DNA of 64,000 bases. Source: Kutzneria sp. CA-103260 (GTDB lineage Bacteria; Actinomycetota; Actinomycetes; Mycobacteriales; Pseudonocardiaceae). The notes under the pieces are model-generated. The model was not told where the DNA came from, did not search any database, and was given only the letters and a program-made list of their open reading frames with translations. Each line of letters begins with the position of its first letter. The stretch's first letter is position 1. Of this stretch, positions 55,098 through 63,340 are shown piece after piece. The DNA lies in assembly GCF_018263855.1 (NCBI RefSeq), contig NZ_CP073318.1, forward strand, positions 6,014,001 to 6,078,000, in the 5' to 3' direction. The position numbers were made by a program, and so were the translations under genes.

Positions 55098-56186
55098 ATG
55101 TCGATCCCACCCGGTCTGCTGGCCCGGCGCACCTCCGAGCTGCCACGACAGCTGTGGCACCTCGGCGGTCTGATGTCGGTCCGGGTCACCGCTGGCGACA
55201 CCGACGGCGCCCTGAGCGTCGTCGAGCAGCGGGCCCGGCGGGGCTATGCCACGCCGCCGCACGTGCATTCCCGTGAGGACGAGACCCTGGTCGTGCTGGA
55301 CGGGGAACTCGAGTACACCGTCGGCGAGCGCTCGGGCGTGCTCCGGGCCGGAGAATCCGCTTTCCTGCCCCGCCACCAGGCACACCGCTTCGAGGTGATC
55401 TCCGAGCGGGCCCACTACCTCATGCTGATCACCCCCGGCGGCTTCGAGGAGATGTTCCAGGTCGTCAGCTCGCCCGCCGCCGAGGAACGCCTGCCCTCGG
55501 CCGAGGACGTGCAGACCCACACCGATCCCGCCGTCATGGCCGCGGAATCGGCTTTCCGTGGCGCCACGGTCTTCCGTGACGATCCCGCCGAGCGGGCCCG
55601 GCACCTGCACCTGCTCGCCACCTCCGTCGGCACGGCCGACTCCTACCGCTACCTCGCCCACCTGGTCGCCGGCCCGACTCCGGTGCCGGCCGATGTCATC
55701 GACGGCCTTGTTGTTGCGGCCCAACGGATTCCCGATGATCCCGGCCATGCTCGGGCGCTCATTCTGCTCGGCATCCTCGCCGAATCCCGGGCGGAGGCCG
55801 TTTCCCCGCGCATCCCCGAGATCCTCGCCTCGCTCGGGCCTTCCCTGCCCGCCACTGTCGCCTTGGCCCTGGCCTATCTCGGCGCCCACTTCCGTGAGCA
55901 CTCCGCCGCGTTGCTGGACCTGCTCCGGGATCTGCCGCCCGAGGACTTCCAGCGCCTGGAGCGCTGCCTCGCCACCGTCTCCCCGGACCTGATCGGCCGC
56001 TCCTGGCCCACCCCTGCCCTGTGGGAACTCAGTGCCGAGGAACAGGAAACCGACCGTCAGTGGCGCGAGTCCGGCGCCTGGGACGCCGCCACCGTGCAGG
56101 CCATCTGGGACGCCGAGACCACGGCCATCCTCGCCTTCATGGGCGCCCGCGCCGACCACTACGTGGAACGGAACGCACGTGTCTGA
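55098..56186 (+). CDS. Cupin-domain protein with a large helical C-terminal region
   Basis: This 362-aa protein has a cupin at residues about 40-125 (YATPPHVHSREDETLVVLDG with two His and a Glu as metal ligands, and RHQAHRFEVISERAHYLML for motif 2). The remaining 220 residues are helical with HEAT-like Leu/Ala spacing and no recognised domain. ATG 55098 lies 7 nt after TAGGGT (55085-55090) with no ribosome site, a leaderless start. Its end overlaps the methyltransferase start by 8 bp. It may be a metal-dependent sensor or dioxygenase. Confidence 0.75.
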   Translation: MSIPPGLLARRTSELPRQLWHLGGLMSVRVTAGDTDGALSVVEQRARRGYATPPHVHSREDETLVVLDGELEYTVGERSGVLRAGESAFLPRHQAHRFEVISERAHYLMLITPGGFEEMFQVVSSPAAEERLPSAEDVQTHTDPAVMAAESAFRGATVFRDDPAERARHLHLLATSVGTADSYRYLAHLVAGPTPVPADVIDGLVVAAQRIPDDPGHARALILLGILAESRAEAVSPRIPEILASLGPSLPATVALALAYLGAHFREHSAALLDLLRDLPPEDFQRLERCLATVSPDLIGRSWPTPALWELSAEEQETDRQWRESGAWDAATVQAIWDAETTAILAFMGARADHYVERNARV

Positions 56187-56967
56187 CCTCATCGACATCC
56201 TCGCCTGCCCCGACTGCCTCGGCACCCTGGCCGCGACCGCCGACGGCGTCGAGTGCACCAGTTGCGGGCACCCCTACCCGGATGCCGGCGGCTACCTGGA
56301 TCTCGGGCCGGCAGCCCGGGGTCCGAACGGCGGGCTCGGCATGTTCATGCTCCAGGACCCGCTGCACGTGCCCCGGTACGAGCGGCACACCCGGATCTCG
56401 TTCCTCCAGATCATGGGCGACAACTGGGAGAACGCCCTCACGCCGGAAGCCGAGGACGACTACCTCCGGGCCCACCTGTCGCTGGCCGACGTGCCCCTGC
56501 TGGATCTGGCCTGCGGCGCCGGACGGTGGACTCGCACCCTGGTCGACCATCTGGGACTGGACCGGGTCGTGGGGCTGGACCTGAGCGTCCCGATGATCGA
56601 GACGATCCGGGCCGGCGTGCCCGGTGTGCGCGTGGTCCGCGGCACCGCGCTCCGCCTCCCGTTCGCCACCGGCTCGCTCGGCGGCGTCAACTGCTCCAAC
56701 GCCTTGCAGTTGCTGCCCGAGCCCCGCAACGTGCTGCGCGAGGTCGGCCGCTGCCTACGTCCGGGCGGCGTGTTCACCGCCTTCACCTACCGCCGCTCCG
56801 ACCGCCCCACCTATCGGCATTTCCAGCGCCAGCAGGAGGAAACCTTCGGCGTCCGCTCGTTCACCACCACCGAGCTCGTCTCCTGGCTCACCGCCGCCGG
56901 CCTCGACCTCGTCGACCTGCGCAGCCCCGCCGGGATGTTGCTGCTCACCGCACGGCGGACGGCGTGA
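56179..56967 (+). CDS. SAM-dependent methyltransferase with Trm112-like zinc ribbon
   Basis: This 262-aa protein starts with a Trm112/RlmA-type zinc ribbon (CPDCLGTLA, then CTSCGHPY) and continues as a class I methyltransferase (motif I LLDLACGAGRWTRTL, then LPFATGSLGGVNCSNALQLL). The zinc ribbon is common in UbiE-like enzymes acting on small molecules or lipids. GTG 56179 is inside the end of the cupin gene. It is followed, with a GTGA overlap, by the amidohydrolase gene. Confidence 0.85.
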   Translation: MSDLIDILACPDCLGTLAATADGVECTSCGHPYPDAGGYLDLGPAARGPNGGLGMFMLQDPLHVPRYERHTRISFLQIMGDNWENALTPEAEDDYLRAHLSLADVPLLDLACGAGRWTRTLVDHLGLDRVVGLDLSVPMIETIRAGVPGVRVVRGTALRLPFATGSLGGVNCSNALQLLPEPRNVLREVGRCLRPGGVFTAFTYRRSDRPTYRHFQRQQEETFGVRSFTTTELVSWLTAAGLDLVDLRSPAGMLLLTARRTA

Positions 56968-57998
56968 TCCGCGTCCGCGGCAACGCGTTGCCGGCCGGCG
57001 AGGTCGTCGACCTCTACGCCGACGGCGACCGGTGGACCACTGATCCCGCGCCCGGGGCCGAGCTGATCGAGGGCTGGCTCCTGCCCGGCCTGGTCGACGC
57101 GCACACCCATCCCGGCGCGGAGAAGCCCGGCGATCCGCTGGACGAAGCGCTGCTGCGCGAGGACCTGCACCGCCATGTCGATGCCGGCGTCACCCTCATC
57201 CGCGCGCCCGGCATCGCCGGTGAGCCGCCCTCGTGGTTCGGCCAGGATGCCGACGTGCCGCGGGCCTGGCACGCCGGTCCGTGGCTGGCCCAGCACGGCC
57301 AGTTCTTCGACGGCTGGGGCCGTCGGGTCGAGCACGCCGAGCTGCCCGCCGTCGCCGCCGCCCAGGCCGCCCGCACCGGCTGGGCGAAGATCATCACCGA
57401 TTGGGGCATCGACGACGAGCCCGTGCCGGTGGCCGTGCTCCGCACCGTCGTCGATGCCGTGCACGCCGTCGGCGGCCGCGTCGCCGCCCACACCCAGCAG
57501 GCCGCCGGCGGTCTCGCCGCCGTCGCCGCGGGCGTCGACTCAGTCGAACACGGCATGTGCCTCGACCCTTCGGTGCTACCCACCATGGCCGCCCAGGGCA
57601 GCGTGCTCACGCCCACCCTCTCCGTCATCGAGTCCGACCTCCCGCGCGCCCGCGCCGCCGACCCCAGTCCCCGCCGCGACTGGTACCTCGGCGGTGCTGA
57701 GGTCCATGGCCGGTTGGCCGCCATGGCCGTCGAAGCCGGCGTCACCGTTCTCGCCGGCACCGATTCCCGTCCCCATGGCGGCATCGTCGAGGAGATCCGC
57801 GCCCTCGTCGCCGCCGGCCTGCGCCCCCACGACGCCCTCGCCGCCGCTTCCTGGTCCGCCCGTGCCTACCTCGGCCTCGGCGGCCTCACCCCCGGCTCCC
57901 CCGCCGACGCCGTCGTCTATCCCCGCGATCCCCGCACCGACTTGTCCGTGCTGGACCAGCCTTCCGCCGTCATCCTGCGTGGCCGCCGCGTCCGCTGA
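56964..57998 (+). CDS. Amidohydrolase (metal-dependent, imidazolonepropionase-like)
   Basis: This 344-aa TIM-barrel hydrolase has the first metal-ligand motif PGLVDAHTHPG, the conserved Lys in GWAKIITDWG, metal-ligand His in AAHTQQ and SVEHGMCL and the catalytic Asp in LAGTDSRPHGG. It is the last gene of the cupin/methyltransferase/amidohydrolase set. It hydrolyses a cyclic amide or similar bond; the substrate is unknown. Confidence 0.9.
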   Translation: MIRVRGNALPAGEVVDLYADGDRWTTDPAPGAELIEGWLLPGLVDAHTHPGAEKPGDPLDEALLREDLHRHVDAGVTLIRAPGIAGEPPSWFGQDADVPRAWHAGPWLAQHGQFFDGWGRRVEHAELPAVAAAQAARTGWAKIITDWGIDDEPVPVAVLRTVVDAVHAVGGRVAAHTQQAAGGLAAVAAGVDSVEHGMCLDPSVLPTMAAQGSVLTPTLSVIESDLPRARAADPSPRRDWYLGGAEVHGRLAAMAVEAGVTVLAGTDSRPHGGIVEEIRALVAAGLRPHDALAAASWSARAYLGLGGLTPGSPADAVVYPRDPRTDLSVLDQPSAVILRGRRVR

Positions 57999-58029
57999 AC
58001 CGTCGAGGCCGGTGTCGTAAGGTCGTCCC

Positions 58030-58617
58030 GTGGTGGGACAGGCCAGTGGCCGCCGGCCGGGCCGCCCGGCGCAGATCAGCCGGGACCGGATCGTCGAGGC
58101 GGTGGCGTCGGCCGAGAACGTCGACACGTTGACCATGCGCGAGCTCGCGACTCGCCTGGGGGTCACGCACGGCGCCCTCTACCGCTGGGTCAAGAACCGT
58201 GACGAGCTGTTCGACCTCGTCAGTGAAGTGCTGGTCGAACGCATCGTGGGCGCGGTCGCAGCTCGCGCCGTGCCGAGCGGGGACTGGGCGGCCCGGCTCA
58301 CGGCTGTCTCGTGGGCCATGCACGACGAGTTCCTGGCCCTGCCCGGGTTCGCGACGCACCTCTCCCGACCGCACCGCCACAGCGACCACTCCATCGGTGT
58401 CCTCAGGAGCACGGTCGTCGACATCTTCCGGGCCGCCGAGGTCGACGACGAGCTCGCGCAGCAGAGCTGGCACATCTTCATCACCTGCGTGGTCGGCTGG
58501 CTCGCCTCGGCCGAGAACCCGCTGGACGTCGGACCGGGCGTCGCCAGCTTCGAGCTGTTCCTCGACGTCCTCCTGCGCGGGCTGCCGGCCCGCGCGCCCG
58601 GCGTGCCCCGCCCGTAG
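58030..58617 (+). CDS. TetR family regulator
   Basis: This 195-aa protein has the AcrR-type helix-turn-helix LTMRELATRLGVTHGALYRWV and a TetR_C-like ligand domain. GTG 58030 lies 6 nt after TAAGGT (58018-58023), with CTGAAC (57995-58000) as a weak -35 at 17 bp and no ribosome site; a leaderless start. It is followed by the serine-hydrolase gene, with a complex dyad between them. Confidence 0.88.
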   Translation: MVGQASGRRPGRPAQISRDRIVEAVASAENVDTLTMRELATRLGVTHGALYRWVKNRDELFDLVSEVLVERIVGAVAARAVPSGDWAARLTAVSWAMHDEFLALPGFATHLSRPHRHSDHSIGVLRSTVVDIFRAAEVDDELAQQSWHIFITCVVGWLASAENPLDVGPGVASFELFLDVLLRGLPARAPGVPRP

Positions 58618-58650
58618 CCAGCACTCGAGTGCCGTGTCAGCCGCCTCACA

Positions 58651-58688
58651 CGCTAATTAGTGGCCACTGGTTACTAACTGGGTTAGCG
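58651..58688. promoter_or_regulatory. Nested dyad upstream of the serine hydrolase
   Basis: CGCTAA (58651-58656) and TTAGCG (58683-58688) enclose AGTGGCCACT (58659-58668) and GTTACTAAC (58670-58678), both palindromic. This is the likely operator region for the TetR at 58030 in front of the hydrolase gene. Confidence 0.5.
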
Positions 58689-58738
58689 TCGTGATCAGCA
58701 CCGGGCCGCCGGGCTCGGCACCTCCGGGAGGGGCAGCG

Positions 58739-59887
58739 ATGACAAACACCGTGCAGGGCACCGTCGCGAGCGGATTCGAGGCCGTGCGCACCGAGTTCGC
58801 GGCGATCCTGGCCGCGGAGGGCACCGACCTGTCGGCCCAGGTCGCCGCCTACCACCGTGGCGAGCTGGTGGTCGACCTGTGGGCCGGCGCGGACACCGAA
58901 CGCGACTCGCTGCTGGGCATCTACTCCGCCAGCAAGGGGATCACACACCTGATCGTGGCCCTGCTCGTGCAGGACGGAGTGCTGGACCTGGACCAGCGGG
59001 TCAGCCACTACTGGCCCGAGTTCGGCGTCGAAGGCAAGGGCGAGATCCTGCTGCGCGAGCTGCTGTCACACCAGGCCGGGCTGGTCGGGGCCGATGCGGG
59101 ATTCACCATGGCGGAACTGGCCGACGACGCGCTGGTCGCCGAACGGCTCGCCGCCCAACGCCCCTACTGGCGCCCAGGAACCGCGTCGGGCTACCACGCC
59201 CTGGTCATGGCAGCCCTGAGCGCGGAGGTGATCCGTCGCGCCACCGGCCAGACCGTGGCGAATCTCGTGACCACCCGCCTGAGCAATCCCTACCAGCTGG
59301 ACCTGCACTTCGGCCTGCCGGCCGAGCACGACCACCGCTTCCTGCCGGCGCAGCCGATGCTCGCCACCCCGGAACGGCTCCAGGCCCTCGCGGCGGTCTC
59401 GACCGCCCCGAACAGCCTCAGCGGCATCGCCTTCAACCGTCACCACCCGGACAACCACGAGGTCTGGGAGCTGCCCAACCTGCCCGCCATCCGCTCCGCC
59501 GGGCCGACCTCGTTCGGCGGCATCGGCACCGCCCGTGACCTGGCCAAGGTCTACGCCGCACTCGTCAGTCCCGTCGACGGCGCGGCCCCGCTGCTCACCC
59601 CCGACACCGTCGCCGCGTTCGGACAGATCCAGTACGCCGGCTGGGACCTGGTGCTGCGCCAGCACAAGGCCTGGGCCGTCGGCTTTCACGCCGTCTCCGA
59701 GCTCTACCCCTCGCTCGGCCAGGGAGCGTTCGGCCACAGCGGCGCCGGCGGGCAGCAGTCCCTCGTCGATCCGCGGAATGAGCTGTCCTATGCCTTCCTC
59801 CGCCGGCGCTTCCTCTTCCCGCCGCAGGCCGACACCGACCACGCCCGCATCCTGCGCGCCCTGAGCGCGGCCGCGCGGCACCGGTAG
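58739..59887 (+). CDS. Class C beta-lactamase-family serine hydrolase (EstB-like)
   Basis: This 382-aa protein has the SxxK nucleophile motif with Ser63 and Lys66 (IYSASKGI), the YxN-equivalent Tyr in SGYHALV and the third motif HSGAGG. No signal peptide is seen, so it acts in the cytoplasm, as an esterase and not as a wall-acting beta-lactamase. ATG 58739 follows GGGAGGGG (58726-58733). The TetR immediately upstream is its probable repressor. A broken relative lies at 5155-5445. Confidence 0.9.
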   Translation: MTNTVQGTVASGFEAVRTEFAAILAAEGTDLSAQVAAYHRGELVVDLWAGADTERDSLLGIYSASKGITHLIVALLVQDGVLDLDQRVSHYWPEFGVEGKGEILLRELLSHQAGLVGADAGFTMAELADDALVAERLAAQRPYWRPGTASGYHALVMAALSAEVIRRATGQTVANLVTTRLSNPYQLDLHFGLPAEHDHRFLPAQPMLATPERLQALAAVSTAPNSLSGIAFNRHHPDNHEVWELPNLPAIRSAGPTSFGGIGTARDLAKVYAALVSPVDGAAPLLTPDTVAAFGQIQYAGWDLVLRQHKAWAVGFHAVSELYPSLGQGAFGHSGAGGQQSLVDPRNELSYAFLRRRFLFPPQADTDHARILRALSAAARHR

Positions 59888-59959
59888 CCGGCCCACGGAT
59901 CCCGCCAACCTCCCCCACCAATGCGCACCGTTCTAACCGGTGCGCCTAAGCTCCATGTC

Positions 59960-60625
59960 GTGAGCGAAGACGAGGGCAAGCCGATCGGGCGGCGGGTGCT
60001 GCTGGGCATGCTGGCGGCCGGGGCGGCGGGCATCGCGGCCGCGCCGGTGTTGCAGGGCGGGTGGCAGAAGGTGCTGGACGCCGATCCGATCGGGGTGACG
60101 GAACTGCTGCCCAACGGTGGCGGCTTCCGTTACTACAGCGTCACCGCGTCGGTGCCGGTGAAGAACGAGGCCAACTACCGCCTGACCATCGACGGCCTGG
60201 TGGATCGGCCCCGCACCTTCACCCTCGCGGAGCTGGCGGCCCTACCGCAACGACGAGTCGTGCACGACGTGCAGTGCACGGACGGCTGGAAGGTGGAGAA
60301 CGCCGCCTTCACCGGCGTTCCGTTGTCCACCCTGCTCGACGCCGCCGGCGTGAGAAAGGAAGCCGCGGCGATCAGGTTCACCTGTTTCGACGGCCTGTAC
60401 ACCGAAAGCCTCACGCTGGAGCAGGCCCGCCGCCCGGATGTGCTGGTGGCACTGAAGTTGCAGGACCAGCCGCTCACCCACGAACGCGGCGGCCCGGTCC
60501 GGCTGTACGTCGCGCCGATGTACTTCTACAAGTCGGCGAAGTGGTTGTCCGGCATCACGGTCACCGACGCGGTGAAGCCCGGCTATTGGGAGGACTACGG
60601 CTATGCCGTCGACGGTTGGCTCTGA
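59960..60625 (+). CDS. Tat-exported molybdopterin-dependent oxidoreductase (YedY/sulfite-oxidase type)
   Basis: This 221-aa protein has a twin-arginine signal (GRRVLLGMLAAGAAGI) and a SUOX-type fold. Cys106 in HDVQCTDGWKVEN is the expected Mo thiolate ligand, and LRYVAPMYFYKSAKWL-like residues near the end bind the pterin. It is probably a reductase or dehydrogenase anchored by the cytochrome b encoded next. GTG 59960 is 7 nt after TAAGCT (59947-59952), a leaderless start; an upstream start at 59921 has no support. The following gene begins 23 bp before its stop. Confidence 0.85.
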   Translation: MSEDEGKPIGRRVLLGMLAAGAAGIAAAPVLQGGWQKVLDADPIGVTELLPNGGGFRYYSVTASVPVKNEANYRLTIDGLVDRPRTFTLAELAALPQRRVVHDVQCTDGWKVENAAFTGVPLSTLLDAAGVRKEAAAIRFTCFDGLYTESLTLEQARRPDVLVALKLQDQPLTHERGGPVRLYVAPMYFYKSAKWLSGITVTDAVKPGYWEDYGYAVDGWL

Positions 60626-61241
60626 GGGCGTCGAGCAGTCCGACCTGGCCCGGCCCGAGGAGCGGGTGCACCGGTTCGGGCGGGTGCAGCGGCTGGTGCA
60701 CCGGACCACCGGGTGGCTGATGTTGTTGTGCGTGGCCACGGCGGCCTGCCTGTACTTCCCGCCGCTGGCCGAACTGGTGGGCCGGCGGCTGCTTGTGGTC
60801 ACGGTGCACGAGTTCTCGGGCGTCCTGCTGCCGGTGCCGACGCTGCTGGGGCTGTTCTCGGCGTCTTTCCGGGCGGATCTGGGGCGGCTCAACCGGTTCG
60901 CCAAGTACGACGGGGAGTGGCTGCGGCGCGCGGTGAGGCGTATCAAGGAGCGGCCGGCCGGCAAGTTCAATGCGGGCCAGAAGCTGTACGCGGCATGGAT
61001 CGCGGGTGCGGTGCCGGTGATGCTGTTCACCGGGCTGCTGATGTGGTTCGGCGGGTTGTTGCCGTGGATTCCCCGCACCAGCGCCATTTTTGTGCACGAC
61101 TGGCTCGCACTGGCCATCGGGGCGGTGCTGCTGGGCCATATCCGGCTGGCCCAGCGCGATCCGCTGGCCCGGGAGGGCATGCGCACCGGACAGGTCCGCC
61201 TGTCCTGGGCACGGGAGGAACACCCGAACTGGCTCGGGTAG
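60603..61241 (+). CDS. Cytochrome b561/YedZ-like membrane partner
   Basis: This 212-aa protein has four hydrophobic segments with histidines suited to b hemes: LVHRTTGWLMLLCVA, VTVHEFSGVLLP, AIFVHDWLALAIG and LLGHIRLAQRD. It probably exchanges electrons between the quinone pool and the Tat-exported Mo protein. ATG 60603 overlaps the upstream gene by 23 bp, so translation is coupled. Confidence 0.83.
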   Translation: MPSTVGSEGVEQSDLARPEERVHRFGRVQRLVHRTTGWLMLLCVATAACLYFPPLAELVGRRLLVVTVHEFSGVLLPVPTLLGLFSASFRADLGRLNRFAKYDGEWLRRAVRRIKERPAGKFNAGQKLYAAWIAGAVPVMLFTGLLMWFGGLLPWIPRTSAIFVHDWLALAIGAVLLGHIRLAQRDPLAREGMRTGQVRLSWAREEHPNWLG

Positions 61242-61248
61242 CGTCAGG

Positions 61249-63288
61249 TCAATGATCGAGGCCGGTGATCTCACGCCGGAACGGATCGGGCAAAGCGTCC
61301 AGGGTTTCGGCGTACTCGCGGCCGGACCACACGGCGGCGGCGATGGTGCTGGGGGCGAAAGCGTCGCCGATGGCGCGGACGGAGCGCAGCTGGTCCCACT
61401 CCCCTTGGCGGGCAAGCAGGTCCTGACATAAGGAGTCGACGGGGAGACGGGCGGTGAGCAGCAGGACGGCGTCGCCGGGGTGGTCGAGTTCGGAGCCGGT
61501 GAAGACGCAGGCGGTGCGGACGGAATCCGGGGCCAGCGACACCAGGGCCCGGTTGGTCGTGACGGTGATGCCGGCCTCGATCACGCGGCGGCGGATCTTG
61601 GTGAGCTCCATGGTGTTGGCGGTCCACTCGGACACGCTGGGGGCGGGAGTGACGAGCTCGACGGCGAAGCCTTCAAGGGCCAGCAGCTCGGCGAGGACCG
61701 CGCCGAGGTAGTAGTGGTCGTCGTCGTAGACCAGGACTCGACGGCCACGCGGGCGTGAGCCGGCCATGATGTCGTCGGGGGTGAGCACCTGGGCGGCGGG
61801 ATCGATTGGCAGGCCAAGGGGATGGGCCCGGCCGACGCCGTCGGAGCGCCAGCGCGAGCCGGTGGCGACGGCCACGTGGGAGAAGCCGTGTTCGAGCACG
61901 TCGGAGGCGGTCATGGTGCTCTCGAAGTAGATGTCGACGGTGTCGAGCTTGTCGATGATCGCCGCCCGGTGGTCGGCGACCCGCAGCCACGCCGCCAACC
62001 CCGGCAAAGCGGCCTCGCGCCGGACCCGACCGCCGAGCACCCGGGAACGCTCGGTCACCGTGACCCGATATCCCCGACGCCCCAACGACATCGCCGCTTC
62101 CAGACCAGCGGGACCGGCGCCGACGACCAGCACGCTGGTATCGGATCCCTTGGGACGTAATCGCTCCGGGTGCCAACCCCGCCGCCATTCCTCGCCCATG
62201 CTGGGGTTCTGGGTGCAGCGGATCGGCGACTGCGTGTGGTCCCCGGACACGCAGATGTTGCAGCCGATACACTCCCGGATCTCGTCCAGCCGCCCGTCCC
62301 GGATCTTGGCCGGCAGGAACGGATCGGCGATCGACGGCCGGGCGGCGCCGATGAAGTCCAGCACGCCGGCACGGATCTGGCGGACCATGGCGTCCGGCGA
62401 GGTGAACCGGCCGACACCGACAACCGGCTTGTCGGTCAACGACTTCAGCCCCCGGACGGCCTGTTCATGCTCGCCCTCCGGCCCGAACCGGGAGGTGTTG
62501 GAGTCCGCCGACCACGGCCCGGCCACGAAGTCCCACAGATCCGGCAGGTCACGGAGTTCGTGCACGACCTCCCGGGTCTCGGCCACCGACAGCGCCGTCT
62601 CCTCAGCCCCGCCGCCCACGCCCAGTCGACACGCCACTGCCGCCCGGCCGGCACACAACTCACGGGTGTCGGTCAGCACCTCGCGCAGCAGCCGGGCCCG
62701 GTTCCGCAGGCTGCCGCCATAGCTGTCGGAGCGTTGATTGTGTTGCGGTGAAAGGAAGTGCTCCAGCAGACAATACCCGTGCCCGGCGTAGACGTAGATC
62801 AGGTCATAGCCGGCCGACAGCGCCCGGCGGACCGCCGCGCGGTGCATCTCCCGCAGGGCGGCGATGTCGGCCAGGGTCATCGCCCGCGCCTGCACGGGAT
62901 GGTTGCTGCCCACCACCGGCAGCGCGCTCGGCCCCATCGGCGGGATCCGGCTGGCCAGGTTGGCCGCGTGCGGTCCATTGTGGACGAGCTCGATACCGGC
63001 CAGGGCCCCGTGTTCGTGGATCCGGTCGGCGATCCGGGCCACCGCCGGCACGTCCCGATCGTCCCACAGCCGCAGCTCGATCGACGGCGTCAGGTCGCTG
63101 GACGGGTCGATCTCCGTCTCCTCGGTGCACACCACCGCCCAGCCGCCCTCGGCCTTCACGCCGCGCATCGCCGCCTCGGCCGACGGATCCCGATAGCCCA
63201 TGCCATTGCAGTGCGGCACCTGGAAGAACCGGTTGCGGGCGACGACCGGCCCGATCGGCACCGGCTCGAACAGCACGTCGTAGGCCAC
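61249..63288 (-). CDS. Trimethylamine/histamine dehydrogenase-like FMN, [4Fe-4S] oxidoreductase
   Basis: This 679-aa protein of the old-yellow-enzyme II family has an N-terminal FMN barrel (FFQVPHCNGMGYRDPSAEAA), an iron-sulfur motif at Cys340, Cys343, Cys346 and Cys358 (spacing 2-2-11) and a C-terminal dinucleotide-binding part (VVGAGPAGLEAAMSLGRRG). The opening FFQVPHCNGMGY and IPPMG segments are those of tri- and dimethylamine or histamine dehydrogenases. It is likely a secondary or tertiary amine demethylase or dehydrogenase. GTG 63288 lacks a clear site. It is a single gene converging on the cytochrome b gene. Confidence 0.88.
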   Translation of the reverse strand: MAYDVLFEPVPIGPVVARNRFFQVPHCNGMGYRDPSAEAAMRGVKAEGGWAVVCTEETEIDPSSDLTPSIELRLWDDRDVPAVARIADRIHEHGALAGIELVHNGPHAANLASRIPPMGPSALPVVGSNHPVQARAMTLADIAALREMHRAAVRRALSAGYDLIYVYAGHGYCLLEHFLSPQHNQRSDSYGGSLRNRARLLREVLTDTRELCAGRAAVACRLGVGGGAEETALSVAETREVVHELRDLPDLWDFVAGPWSADSNTSRFGPEGEHEQAVRGLKSLTDKPVVGVGRFTSPDAMVRQIRAGVLDFIGAARPSIADPFLPAKIRDGRLDEIRECIGCNICVSGDHTQSPIRCTQNPSMGEEWRRGWHPERLRPKGSDTSVLVVGAGPAGLEAAMSLGRRGYRVTVTERSRVLGGRVRREAALPGLAAWLRVADHRAAIIDKLDTVDIYFESTMTASDVLEHGFSHVAVATGSRWRSDGVGRAHPLGLPIDPAAQVLTPDDIMAGSRPRGRRVLVYDDDHYYLGAVLAELLALEGFAVELVTPAPSVSEWTANTMELTKIRRRVIEAGITVTTNRALVSLAPDSVRTACVFTGSELDHPGDAVLLLTARLPVDSLCQDLLARQGEWDQLRSVRAIGDAFAPSTIAAAVWSGREYAETLDALPDPFRREITGLDH

Positions 63289-63340
63289 GACGCCACCGTG
63301 CCATATCGGGTTCCGATCGGGCAGCCCCCCTACGCCGTGA

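Noticed and set aside
52908..56258. 1116-codon reverse-strand frame
   Set aside because: Spans the antisense of four well-supported genes; high GC content keeps such frames open by chance.
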